64,000 nt of DNA. Origin: Candidatus Saccharimonadota bacterium (GTDB lineage: Bacteria; Patescibacteriota; Saccharimonadia; Saccharimonadales; Saccharimonadaceae). Each line of letters opens with the position of its first letter. Position 1 is the first letter of the stretch. The translations under genes and the position numbers were made by a program. Shown here piece after piece: positions 27,023-33,925 of this stretch. The stretch covers positions 62,001 through 126,000 of the forward strand of contig JAFUCJ010000006.1 in the NCBI GenBank assembly GCA_017459705.1, written 5' to 3'. A model generated the notes under the pieces. It had not been told where the DNA came from, did no database searches, and saw only the letters and a program-made list of their open reading frames with translations.

Positions 27023-27747
27023 TGATGAAACGCTTGTTTACCACTCTGATTCTACTTGCCATACTCGGTGGGCTAGGATTTTGGGGGTATACAGCGGTGG
27101 TGAATCACCAGATAAACATCAACCATTGGTTCGTCGGCGGAATGACACGAGGGGTGGATTTGTCATCCTATCAAGGTGAAGTGGATATGGCGAGGCTTGC
27201 CGAGCAAAATGTGAGCTTCGCTTATATCAAAGCGACGGAAGGTGGTTCGTATAGGGATACGAAATTTGCGGCAAACTGGCGAGCGGCGGAGGAGGCTAAT
27301 CTGCCCTCTGGTGCGTATCACTTCTTTTCGTATGGGGTGAGTGGAGTGGAGCAAGCGATGAATTATATTGAAACAGTGGGGGATTTGACTGGGCGCTTGG
27401 TGCCGGTTGTAGACATGGAGCTTTCCCGGGACGAGAAGAAATCACCACCCGAGAAGTCTGAGGTGGTGGCGAGCCTGAAAAGTTTTTTGGCGGTAATAGA
27501 AGAAGAATATCAAGTAAAGCCGCTAATCTATGCAACGAAAGAATACTATGAAAAATATCTGAAAGATGATTTTTCGGCATACCCGAGATGGGTGCGAAGT
27601 GTGCTGTGGCCAGTATATATCGAAGCGGGCGATGATTGGGTGGTCTGGCAGTATGATGACCACGGTAAACTTGATGGATATAAGGGGGAAGAAGAATATA
27701 TTGATCTCAATGTAGTAAAAAATCTCGACACATTGCGGATGAAGTGA
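27022..27747 (+). CDS. membrane-anchored GH25 muramidase
   Basis: Lysozyme-type peptidoglycan hydrolase of family GH25. The 241-aa protein has an N-terminal membrane anchor (TTLILLAILGGLGFWGYTAV, residues about 6-26), then the TIM-barrel domain starting at RGVDLSSYQGEVD. Catalytic acids fit the DxE of VPVVDMEL near residue 128 and the Asp of GVDLS. The end segment WVVWQYDDHG with YIDLNVV is typical. It is translationally coupled to the upstream amide hydrolase, so both may act on the host or partner-cell surface. Confidence 0.9.
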   Translation: MMKRLFTTLILLAILGGLGFWGYTAVVNHQININHWFVGGMTRGVDLSSYQGEVDMARLAEQNVSFAYIKATEGGSYRDTKFAANWRAAEEANLPSGAYHFFSYGVSGVEQAMNYIETVGDLTGRLVPVVDMELSRDEKKSPPEKSEVVASLKSFLAVIEEEYQVKPLIYATKEYYEKYLKDDFSAYPRWVRSVLWPVYIEAGDDWVVWQYDDHGKLDGYKGEEEYIDLNVVKNLDTLRMK

Positions 27748-27764
27748 TATAATAGTGATATAAT
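27748..27764 (+). promoter_or_regulatory. duplicated -10 of tRNA-Ala(GGC)/trpS
   Basis: GTGATATAATA is repeated 11 bp apart: TATAAT at 27748-27753 and 27759-27764. Both carry the TGA extension, and the first lies at the GH25 stop codon. The second is 16 nt before the tRNA 5' end. Confidence 0.65.
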
Positions 27765-27780
27765 TAACAAGAAAGGAGAT

Positions 27781-27856
27781 GGGGTGTTAGCTCATTTGGT
27801 AGAGCGCTTCCATGGCATGGAAGAGGCGACGAGTTCGAATCTCGTACACTCCACCA
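27781..27856 (+). tRNA. tRNA-Ala(GGC)
   Basis: A 76-nt cloverleaf: acceptor GGGGTGT/ACACTCC with G3:U70, D arm GCTC/GAGC, anticodon stem CTTCC/GGAAG with loop ATGGCAT (anticodon GGC), T arm ACGAG/CTCGT and an encoded CCA. The trpS ATG begins 6 nt after the CCA, so maturation of the tRNA 3' end would leave a nearly leaderless trpS mRNA. Confidence 0.95.
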
Positions 27857-27862
27857 TTTTTA

Positions 27863-28876
27863 ATGAAGACTATTCTGACAGGACTTCGGTCCAATAGTAT
27901 GCTGACAATCGGGAACTATTTGGGGGCGCTTTTGCCGATGGTGAGGCTTGCCGAGAAACATTCAAAAGACAATCATTTTAACCTGTTTGTGCCAGATCTT
28001 CACTCGATTATTTCGGACGTGGATGGTGGAGATTTGCAAGCAAATATTCTTCGGAATATCAAGTTCTACCTCGCGGCAGGGTTGCCGTTGAATGAAAATG
28101 TGCATATTTACCGGCAGAGCCATGTGCCAGCACACTCAGAGCTGTGTTGGATTCTGAACTGCACTGCGACGATGGGCGAGCTGAACCGGATGACGCAATA
28201 TAAAGAAAAAGGCGAGGGTAAGGCTTCTGTCAACGTGGGGATTTTTGATTACCCGGTGCTGATGGCAGGAGATATTTTGCTGTATAGCGCAACTTATATA
28301 CCGGTAGGCGAGGATCAGTTCCAACATATTGAGCTGGCGCGAAATCTGGCGGAGAGATTCAATAACCGTTTCGGGGAGACTTTTGTGGTACCGGCTACTA
28401 CGCGCGAGCAGGTGGAGTTTATGGGGATGAGTGATGGGATTCGGATTCGTGATTTGATGAATCCGGAGAAAAAGATGAGCAAGTCCACTGCGGCAGAAAA
28501 CTCGAAAATTATGCTGGACGATGCACCGGCGAAAGCCGCGAAGAAAATCATGAGCGCGACGACGGACTCGATCGGGAAGATAAAGTTCGATATGTGGAAT
28601 CAGCCAGGAATATCAAATTTACTGCAAATTGAGGCCTTGGTAACTGATACGCCACTTCAAGACGTGATTTCGACTTGGACAGGCGAGACACGTTATGGTG
28701 AACTCAAAAAGAAAGTGGCCGCAAGTGTGTCGGGAATGTTGGAGGAGTTCCAGGCGCGACTCGCTGAGATTTCAGATGCGGAGGTGTACGAATTACTTGA
28801 AAAGGGAGAAAAATACGCAAACGAAGTGGCCGCGAAGAAATTATTGGACGCACAGAGAGCGGTGGGGTTGAGGTGA
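27863..28876 (+). CDS. trpS: tryptophanyl-tRNA synthetase
   Basis: Class I synthetase charging tRNA-Trp. The 337-aa product begins MKTILTGLRSNSMLTIGNYLG, where the family has TGxxPSGxxHLGN; the TIGN segment stands at the HIGH position. PDLHSIISD, the binding-pocket region DYPVLMAGDILLY and the KMSKS loop (EKKMSKSTAAEN near residue 207) are present. The ATG at 27863 is chosen because the longer frame would start inside tRNA-Ala(GGC). There is no ribosome site between the tRNA end and the ATG. Confidence 0.96.
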   Translation: MKTILTGLRSNSMLTIGNYLGALLPMVRLAEKHSKDNHFNLFVPDLHSIISDVDGGDLQANILRNIKFYLAAGLPLNENVHIYRQSHVPAHSELCWILNCTATMGELNRMTQYKEKGEGKASVNVGIFDYPVLMAGDILLYSATYIPVGEDQFQHIELARNLAERFNNRFGETFVVPATTREQVEFMGMSDGIRIRDLMNPEKKMSKSTAAENSKIMLDDAPAKAAKKIMSATTDSIGKIKFDMWNQPGISNLLQIEALVTDTPLQDVISTWTGETRYGELKKKVAASVSGMLEEFQARLAEISDAEVYELLEKGEKYANEVAAKKLLDAQRAVGLR

Positions 28877-28903
28877 TTCTGGGGGGGTGACCCTGCGCTA
28901 GCC

Positions 28904-28932
28904 TTGACAAAATTGACAGAGTGTGATATAAT
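28904..28932 (+). promoter_or_regulatory. consensus promoter of the pseudouridine synthase operon
   Basis: TTGACA (28904-28909), a 17-nt spacer and TATAAT (28927-28932) within an extended TGATATAAT. A second TTGACA lies at 28913-28918 but is too close to serve the same -10. Confidence 0.85.
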
Positions 28933-28951
28933 AAAATGATAGGGTATTCTT

Positions 28952-29869
28952 ATGATACGGACAGGAAAAAAGTTTAGCAAGCCAGAGATGTCGCGTGTGA
29001 TTAATGGCGATAAGGTGTTGTCAGAAGAGCCGGAGAAGCAGGAAAAGAAGCGGCTAGACCAGATTTTGATGGAGATATATAAGAGCTACAATCGCTCGAC
29101 GCTACAAAAGTTCATCAAAAGCGGTTTCGTGAGAGTGGATGGGGAGTTGGTGTTAAAACCAAATGCGAGATTTCCGGAGGGGGTGTATATAGACCTCGAA
29201 GTTCCGGAAGATTTGATGAAAACCGATCTAATACCGGAAATAGTATATGAAGATGCAAATGTGCTAGTGGTGAACAAACCGGCTGGACTACTTAGTGAGT
29301 TTAAGGGCGAGTACTGCCCCGAAGCAACTTTGGCGCATTACGGGATGATCGTGCATCGGTTGGATCGGGATACTTCGGGTGTGATTATTTTGGCGAAGAA
29401 TGAGGAGACCCAGACGATGCTTCGACGCCAGTTCCAGGAGCGAAAAACTCACAAGACGTATTATGCGGTGGTAGAAGGGCGTCCGAAACTAGATGCGGCA
29501 CGGATAGATTTGCCGATTGTTCGCAATATGAAGCGGCCGACGACTTTTTTGGTGGATGCTAGCGGCAAGGAATCAGAGACTTTTTACAAAGTTTTGAAAA
29601 CGGATGGAGCACATTCGCTTGTGGAGCTTCGTCCGACGACGGGGCGGACGCATCAACTGAGGGTGCATATGAAATACCTCGGTCATCCGATTGTGGGAGA
29701 CGAAGTATATGGTGGTGAAAAATCCGACCGGCTTTATTTGCACGCCGGTAAACTTGAAATTACCCTACCGGGGGGTGTGCGGCGGACATTTGAGGTGCCG
29801 ATGCCGGAGAACTTTGTGAAGTTTTTCGATAGGAAAGACAAAGACATAACTACGGCGGAGAATGCCTAG
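28952..29869 (+). CDS. RluA/RluD-family 23S rRNA pseudouridine synthase
   Basis: Isomerises uridine to pseudouridine in rRNA or tRNA. The 305-aa protein has an N-terminal charged extension, an S4 RNA-binding domain (residues about 30-80: RLDQILMEIY, FIKSGFVRVDG), then the RluA catalytic domain with the active Asp in VHRLDRDTSGV near residue 136, the LxxxxGRTHQLRVHM motif near residue 230 and GDEVYGG. The combination is typical of RluD-like enzymes acting on helix 69, but the target cannot be proved. It is followed 2 nt later by the delta-prime-like gene. Confidence 0.92.
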   Translation: MIRTGKKFSKPEMSRVINGDKVLSEEPEKQEKKRLDQILMEIYKSYNRSTLQKFIKSGFVRVDGELVLKPNARFPEGVYIDLEVPEDLMKTDLIPEIVYEDANVLVVNKPAGLLSEFKGEYCPEATLAHYGMIVHRLDRDTSGVIILAKNEETQTMLRRQFQERKTHKTYYAVVEGRPKLDAARIDLPIVRNMKRPTTFLVDASGKESETFYKVLKTDGAHSLVELRPTTGRTHQLRVHMKYLGHPIVGDEVYGGEKSDRLYLHAGKLEITLPGGVRRTFEVPMPENFVKFFDRKDKDITTAENA

Positions 29870-29871
29870 CG

Positions 29872-30534
29872 ATGTTTTTTGATTCGCTAGATGAAATAGA
29901 AAAGATTGCCGGTCGGGTGGGGACGGCGGTTTTTGTGTTGCCAAAGCGGGCTGATTTGAAAATCAAAAACGCGCTTTATTTGCAACCGGAAGATAAGACC
30001 ACTATTACGATAGAGCAAGTCCGAGAAATCTTGGCGCGACTAACGGTGAAACAAGTGGCGGAGCGGTTCGTGGTGATTCGTCCAGCGGAGTCACTGGGCG
30101 AAGAAGCGGCAAATGCGTTACTGAAAAACCTCGAAGAACCGGGCGACAAGGTGCATTTTGTACTAGTAACAGACTCGCCGTCGTCGCTGCTTGCGACAAT
30201 TTTGTCACGGGCGGCAATATATATATTGCGTGCGCCTTCGCCTTTGGAGACTGGGATTGATGCAGACGCAAAGATTAAGGATGTCGCAAAAAGGCTGATG
30301 GTGGCTAAACCGGCTGATTTACCAGGATTGGCTGATGAGATCAGTAAGAAAAAAGACGGTGTACGAGCATACGCGATGGCGGTGGTAGGGACGGCGATAG
30401 AGATGCTTTATAAGTCGTATTTTATTACTGGAAAAGATGTTTTTGTGAAAAAGTTGCCGAAGTTTTTGACTTGCTATGAAAACTTGTCGAAAAATGGTCA
30501 TGTCAAATTGCACCTGGTAGCGGATTTGATGTAA
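29872..30534 (+). CDS. holB: DNA polymerase III delta-prime-like clamp-loader subunit
   Basis: A 220-aa AAA+-derived protein resembling the delta-prime/tau family. Segments ITIEQVREILARL near residue 45, RFVVIRPAESLGEEAANALLKNLEEPGDKVHFVLVT-type sequence near residue 65 and SRAAIYILRAPSP follow the delta-prime pattern; SRA replaces the usual SRC. The Walker A loop and zinc module are missing at the N terminus, which fits a non-ATPase delta-prime. The protein is short compared with the about 330-aa norm. It sits directly behind an rRNA pseudouridine synthase instead of tmk. Confidence 0.78.
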   Translation: MFFDSLDEIEKIAGRVGTAVFVLPKRADLKIKNALYLQPEDKTTITIEQVREILARLTVKQVAERFVVIRPAESLGEEAANALLKNLEEPGDKVHFVLVTDSPSSLLATILSRAAIYILRAPSPLETGIDADAKIKDVAKRLMVAKPADLPGLADEISKKKDGVRAYAMAVVGTAIEMLYKSYFITGKDVFVKKLPKFLTCYENLSKNGHVKLHLVADLM

Positions 30535-30570
30535 TAAGTGGCTGTAATAGTAGAGCGGGAACTAAAAGCG

Positions 30571-31515
30571 CTAGGCTCGTTGCGAGCGGTTTTTGTCGAG
30601 ACGAAGTAGGTCTACAAAATCGGTAATGAGTTTGATATCGGAGAGGACTTTTTGGAGTTCGGTTTTTTCATCGAGAGGGTGGCGAGGGCTAGGTGGTTCG
30701 AAAGAATCTTTGCCGTTATTAAGGCCAATGAGCAGAGTGTTATCTAGAAAACCGAGGAGGATTTTGTTGTTATTGGCGGTAGAAATGGCCGTGACGCGCT
30801 CGATGAAAGCAGGGTCGAGAAGATAATAGGCTTCGAAGCCGTCTTCGCCGTAGGTCTTGAACGCGTGGTTGAAATCGGTGGATTCGGTGGAAATGCGAGA
30901 CATTTTGCGGCCGGTAGTCGGGTTTTTGCCGGGGATGCGGGCGCTGGAGCCGAAATGTTTGCCAATGAGTTCGAGGCGATGATCGAATTTCTTGGGGAAC
31001 TCAAAAATCATGAATCGACCCTTGAAAATTGTGAAGTAAGTGGTATGGCCATCAGAGTCGGTGGACTCGGTCTGGATGTGAGTGTCGGCTTGAATGAACT
31101 TGACGTCTTTGTATTTTGCCATGGTGAGGTCGTTGGAGCGGTAAACGTCGCCGGTGCTAATCATGCCAGTAGCGCGGAGCAGGGCGCGATCGAGACCGGC
31201 CGCGTGGTCGTAGCGAAGGTCGGTGAAAGTTGCGGCGAGCGTCTGCTGTACGAAATAGGCTTTGTAGGCTTTGCGATAGAGCGCGGCGTCTTTGCTGGTG
31301 GCGAGAGCGGCGACTATGGCGATGGCGGTGAGGCCGAAAAATGCGATGAAGACTCCGGCACCTAGAAGATAGCTAAAATTGCTATGATAGTTGGTGATGA
31401 CTATAACTAATGCGGCAAGAGCGGCAATCAAGAGGATGATAAACCCGCGACGCCAAATCCGGTGGCGTTTTTCTAGGTATTTTTGGCGGGCTGATTCGAC
31501 GTCTTGGAAAATCAT
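30571..31515 (-). CDS. DUF3137-like membrane protein
   Basis: A 314-aa protein with a basic N terminus and two membrane helices (FIILLIAALAALVIVITNY, residues about 25-45, and GAGVFIAFFGLTAIAIVAAL, about 53-73), then a large cytoplasmic domain. The domain pattern, YRKAYKAYFVQQTLAA followed by a MISTGDVYRSNDLTMAKYKDV stretch and FKGRFMIFEFPK, resembles DUF3137 proteins, whose function is unknown. A TAAAAT lies 6 nt before the ATG on the minus strand (31527-31522), so the mRNA is probably leaderless. It is divergent from the TPR gene. Confidence 0.7.
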   Translation of the reverse strand: MIFQDVESARQKYLEKRHRIWRRGFIILLIAALAALVIVITNYHSNFSYLLGAGVFIAFFGLTAIAIVAALATSKDAALYRKAYKAYFVQQTLAATFTDLRYDHAAGLDRALLRATGMISTGDVYRSNDLTMAKYKDVKFIQADTHIQTESTDSDGHTTYFTIFKGRFMIFEFPKKFDHRLELIGKHFGSSARIPGKNPTTGRKMSRISTESTDFNHAFKTYGEDGFEAYYLLDPAFIERVTAISTANNNKILLGFLDNTLLIGLNNGKDSFEPPSPRHPLDEKTELQKVLSDIKLITDFVDLLRLDKNRSQRA

Positions 31516-31562
31516 AGTTTTATTTTACCATATTATGAGCGTTTTGTGATAAAATAGAATAT

Positions 31563-32339
31563 ATGATAGCGGTGCTTTTGATTTTGGCATTTGTGGTATA
31601 TCTGACGTTTTTCTTTCCGGTGGAAGCGAAGCCAGTGAAAGAGGAAAAGAAGTCTCCGAAATATGAGGCGCAAATGAAGAAATTATGGCAGATTGCGCAA
31701 ACCTCCATGAAGGAACGCAAGCCTTTTCGTGCTGAAAAAGCCTTGCTTACGATTTTGAAGTTTGATGAGAAGAATGCTGTGGCCTATAATCGATTGGGGA
31801 TTTTGTACGCGAAGGACAAGCGATATGACGAAGCGGTGGAATGTTTTGAGATTGCGCAGTCACTTGACAACAATCCTGCTTCGATTCACAATGCGGGTTT
31901 AATTTACCTTGAAACTGGTGCGTACGAGAAAGCGGAGATGGCTTTTTTGCAGGCAATTGAGATGGAGGGTGATGTGCCGGCGCGCTATATGGCATTGGCG
32001 AAGGCGGAGGAGAAATTGGGGAATTATAAAAAGGCAGTTGAGGCACTGGAAAATGCGTATGAGTTAGACCCGAATGTGACAGTACTCAGGCAGATTCTGG
32101 CAATCTTCGAGACTACTGGTGACACGGAAGCGGCGACGGCGACAACGGCGAGGATCGAAGCGCAGGTGGCCAGGGATGGTCGTTCTAAGAGTCGGCGGAC
32201 ATTGAAAGCCGCCGCTAAAAAGACCGTTGAGAAGATCGGTACGAAGGCGCCGGTGAAAGCCGTATCTCGTGCCACCTCGAAACTTGCGCCGAAGCGGAAA
32301 CGATCGATTGCGGATGGAAAGGCAGTACACGGAACCTGA
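31563..32339 (+). CDS. membrane-anchored TPR protein
   Basis: A 258-aa protein with an N-terminal membrane segment (MIAVLLILAFVVYLTFFFPV) and at least three tetratricopeptide repeats between residues about 40 and 190 (for example AYNRLGILYAKDKRYDEAVECF, with matching helices after it). The C-terminal 60 residues are strongly basic (Lys, Arg, Ala). TPR domains mediate protein contacts; the partner is unknown. TAAAAT at 31550-31555 lies 7 nt before the ATG. A terminator follows immediately. Confidence 0.82.
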   Translation: MIAVLLILAFVVYLTFFFPVEAKPVKEEKKSPKYEAQMKKLWQIAQTSMKERKPFRAEKALLTILKFDEKNAVAYNRLGILYAKDKRYDEAVECFEIAQSLDNNPASIHNAGLIYLETGAYEKAEMAFLQAIEMEGDVPARYMALAKAEEKLGNYKKAVEALENAYELDPNVTVLRQILAIFETTGDTEAATATTARIEAQVARDGRSKSRRTLKAAAKKTVEKIGTKAPVKAVSRATSKLAPKRKRSIADGKAVHGT

Positions 32340-32340
32340 A

Positions 32341-32371
32341 AAAGCTCCTATTTTTTCCAACAGGAGCTTTT
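32341..32371. terminator. terminator after the TPR gene
   Basis: AAAGCTCCT and AGGAGCTTT form a 9-bp stem around a 12-nt loop. A T run follows on both strands. Confidence 0.7.
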
Positions 32372-32581
32372 GGCTCCTAATGGCGGAGCCGTCGTTCGCA
32401 ATTTCGTTAAACCTATTATAACTCAAATAAATAGAAAGTCAACGATTTTGAACGCGATTCAAATCGAGTATTGCCTCAGCTGTCTATCAAATCTCGCCCA
32501 AAGGCGACGAGGGATACATTCCGTATTCCTCCCTGTTATTATAACACATTTTAGCAATAAATGCTATATTTGCAAGGATGA
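32372..32581. other. intergenic stretch at the left edge of the accessory island
   Basis: About 210 bases with no convincing gene. A 240-nt open frame on the plus strand has no ribosome site and an unremarkable product. It marks the change from TPR/housekeeping genes to island genes. I found no copy here of the tRNA-Tyr 3' end seen at 41.77 kb. Confidence 0.5.
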
Positions 32582-32607
32582 AAAACCCGCTCGGAAGAGC
32601 GGGTTTT
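32582..32607. terminator. terminator of the lipoprotein operon
   Basis: AAAACCCGCTC-GGAA-GAGCGGGTTTT, a perfect 11-bp stem with T runs on both strands. It lies just after the minus-strand lipoprotein gene. Confidence 0.88.
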
Positions 32608-32626
32608 AACTTGCCCAAAGGGCGGA

Positions 32627-32890
32627 TTACTCAGTAGACAGAATGACCAGACTCGTGTGAGTCAGGTAGGTGGTTCCGTTGATGACGACCTGAAGCTGAT
32701 CGTCGTCCTCGAAGTCCCTCCACGAGGAAACCTTGCCCTCGACGAGTATCTGCCCATCGGGAGTATAGATTCTCGCGTAAGAAAACGAGTAGGTGGTATC
32801 CAGTATCTGACGATTACAGCCGGTCATCACGAGAAGCAGAACAGATACCAGCAACACAGGCGCCAGTACCTTAACCGCAGATTTTTTCAT
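32627..32890 (-). CDS. small lipoprotein of unknown function
   Basis: An 87-aa protein with a lipoprotein signal peptide: basic MKKSAVK, a hydrophobic core with LLVSVLLLV, and the lipobox VMTGC at about residues 21-25. The mature part is a small beta-rich domain (TYSFSYARIYTPDGQILVEG, then VSSWRDFEDDDQLQVVING). I recall similar small domains in gut Firmicutes and phage-related genes, but cannot confirm this without a search. It is the last gene of a three-gene minus-strand group (33.73 to 32.63 kb). The GGGGGCTATGG site before the ATG is moderate. Confidence 0.7.
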   Translation of the reverse strand: MKKSAVKVLAPVLLVSVLLLVMTGCNRQILDTTYSFSYARIYTPDGQILVEGKVSSWRDFEDDDQLQVVINGTTYLTHTSLVILSTE

Positions 32891-32906
32891 CCATAGCCCC
32901 CCTTTT

Positions 32907-33263
32907 TCAATCGCTGCTCGGTGCTTTCAGATGGAACAGCGAAAAGCAAATGGATAACAGCACTTTCGGCCAAAAGCCTACGATCATGAAGCCATTGAGA
33001 TGGTTGCTCAGGATGGTCATAGCGATGACTTCGGAGAACAGCACGAGGATAATGCCAATGATTACCAATAGCCAGTTCCCGGAGACGGCGCCGATTCCCA
33101 TAATGAGAAGACAGAGCAACCCAATGACGAGCGAAACAACCCAAATGAGGACGCTCGCCAAGATAAGCGTACCTGTGCCATCGATTTGGACTATTGCCGG
33201 GAACAGGCGAGATGCGGCCCAAAGGACCAATCCGCCGATTACGAGGTTAAGCAGAGTTCTCAT
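32907..33263 (-). CDS. small multi-pass membrane protein
   Basis: A 118-aa hydrophobic protein with about four predicted membrane segments (MRTLLNLVIGGLVLWAASRL at the start; LILASVLIWVVSLVIGLLCL, LLVIIGIILVLFSEVIAM and a C-terminal segment). The size and pattern resemble YvlD/phage-holin-IV-like proteins, an uncertain assignment. AGGAGG is placed 7 nt before the ATG. It lies between the Met-rich gene and the lipoprotein gene. Confidence 0.65.
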   Translation of the reverse strand: MRTLLNLVIGGLVLWAASRLFPAIVQIDGTGTLILASVLIWVVSLVIGLLCLLIMGIGAVSGNWLLVIIGIILVLFSEVIAMTILSNHLNGFMIVGFWPKVLLSICFSLFHLKAPSSD

Positions 33264-33286
33264 TTTTTATCCTCCTGTCGATAGAA

Positions 33287-33730
33287 TCATGCCCACTCCT
33301 TGTCATACTTGGCGCCGCGGCGTTCATAGGATTCCTTCTGGGCCTTGCACCACTCATCCCACTTGGGATGGTCCGGACCGAAGTCCTCGCCATAAGGCGG
33401 AATGCCGTCCATCTCGATAGAATCATCGATAAAGGACTGCGCGTAGCACCGGTCTTCCAGATTGTGATGGATTTCCTCCTGCGTGAAAACGCCGGAACGA
33501 ATCATTATCAGTGTGCGGGCGAACTTATTGGGATCGCGCCCACAGCAGTCGTTGTTGAGCATATACAGATGCATACCGCGAATATCCATGCTGTCCAGCA
33601 TAAGGATATCCATGAGGCCGGCGGGGCTTTCCATCATCCCCATCAGAACCATCATTGCGCCGGGGTTGCCCTCGCACATGGTCATGATCGCGTCCATTCC
33701 GCTCATGTTGCCGTTCAGTTTCTCAGCCAT
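33287..33730 (-). CDS. methionine-rich protein of unknown function
   Basis: A 147-aa soluble protein that I do not recognise. The first 60 residues hold many Met (MSGMDAIMTMCEG, MMVLMGMMESPAG, ILMLDSMDIRGMHLYML), then NNDCCGRDPNKF. The C-terminal half is charged and Trp-containing. Met/Cys-rich segments can bind metals or hydrophobic helices, but nothing here proves it. It heads the operon; TTGACT-17-TATAAT lies at 33853-33825 and GGGAGGG before the ATG. Confidence 0.65.
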   Translation of the reverse strand: MAEKLNGNMSGMDAIMTMCEGNPGAMMVLMGMMESPAGLMDILMLDSMDIRGMHLYMLNNDCCGRDPNKFARTLIMIRSGVFTQEEIHHNLEDRCYAQSFIDDSIEMDGIPPYGEDFGPDHPKWDEWCKAQKESYERRGAKYDKEWA

Positions 33731-33824
33731 TTCCTAGCCCTCCCTATAAAATTGATTTGAGAAAAAGCACAATTCTTCTGAGATTTGAATGTGCTATCTA
33801 TGACACCTCGCCATAGTTCTTATC

Positions 33825-33853
33825 ATTATATCATACATAAGCGTAAAAGTCAA
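33825..33853 (-). promoter_or_regulatory. promoter of the Met-rich/membrane/lipoprotein operon
   Basis: On the minus strand TTGACT (33853-33848), a 17-nt spacer and TATAAT (33830-33825), preceded by TGA, an extended -10. Confidence 0.82.
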
Positions 33854-33875
33854 TACCAAATAGGGGTGAAAAATA

Positions 33876-33900
33876 AAAATGCCCCCTCCGGAGAGGGGGC
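33876..33900 (-). terminator. terminator of the flotillin-like gene
   Basis: GCCCCCTC and GAGGGGGC pair around TCCG, followed by ATTTTT on the minus strand. Confidence 0.85.
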
Positions 33901-33925
33901 GGTGTGAGTTTTAAAGGGCTTACTA

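Noticed and set aside
32372-32581. A 79-aa open frame in the intergenic region before the island
   Set aside because: No ribosome site, partly inside the terminator after the TPR gene, and low plausibility of the product.
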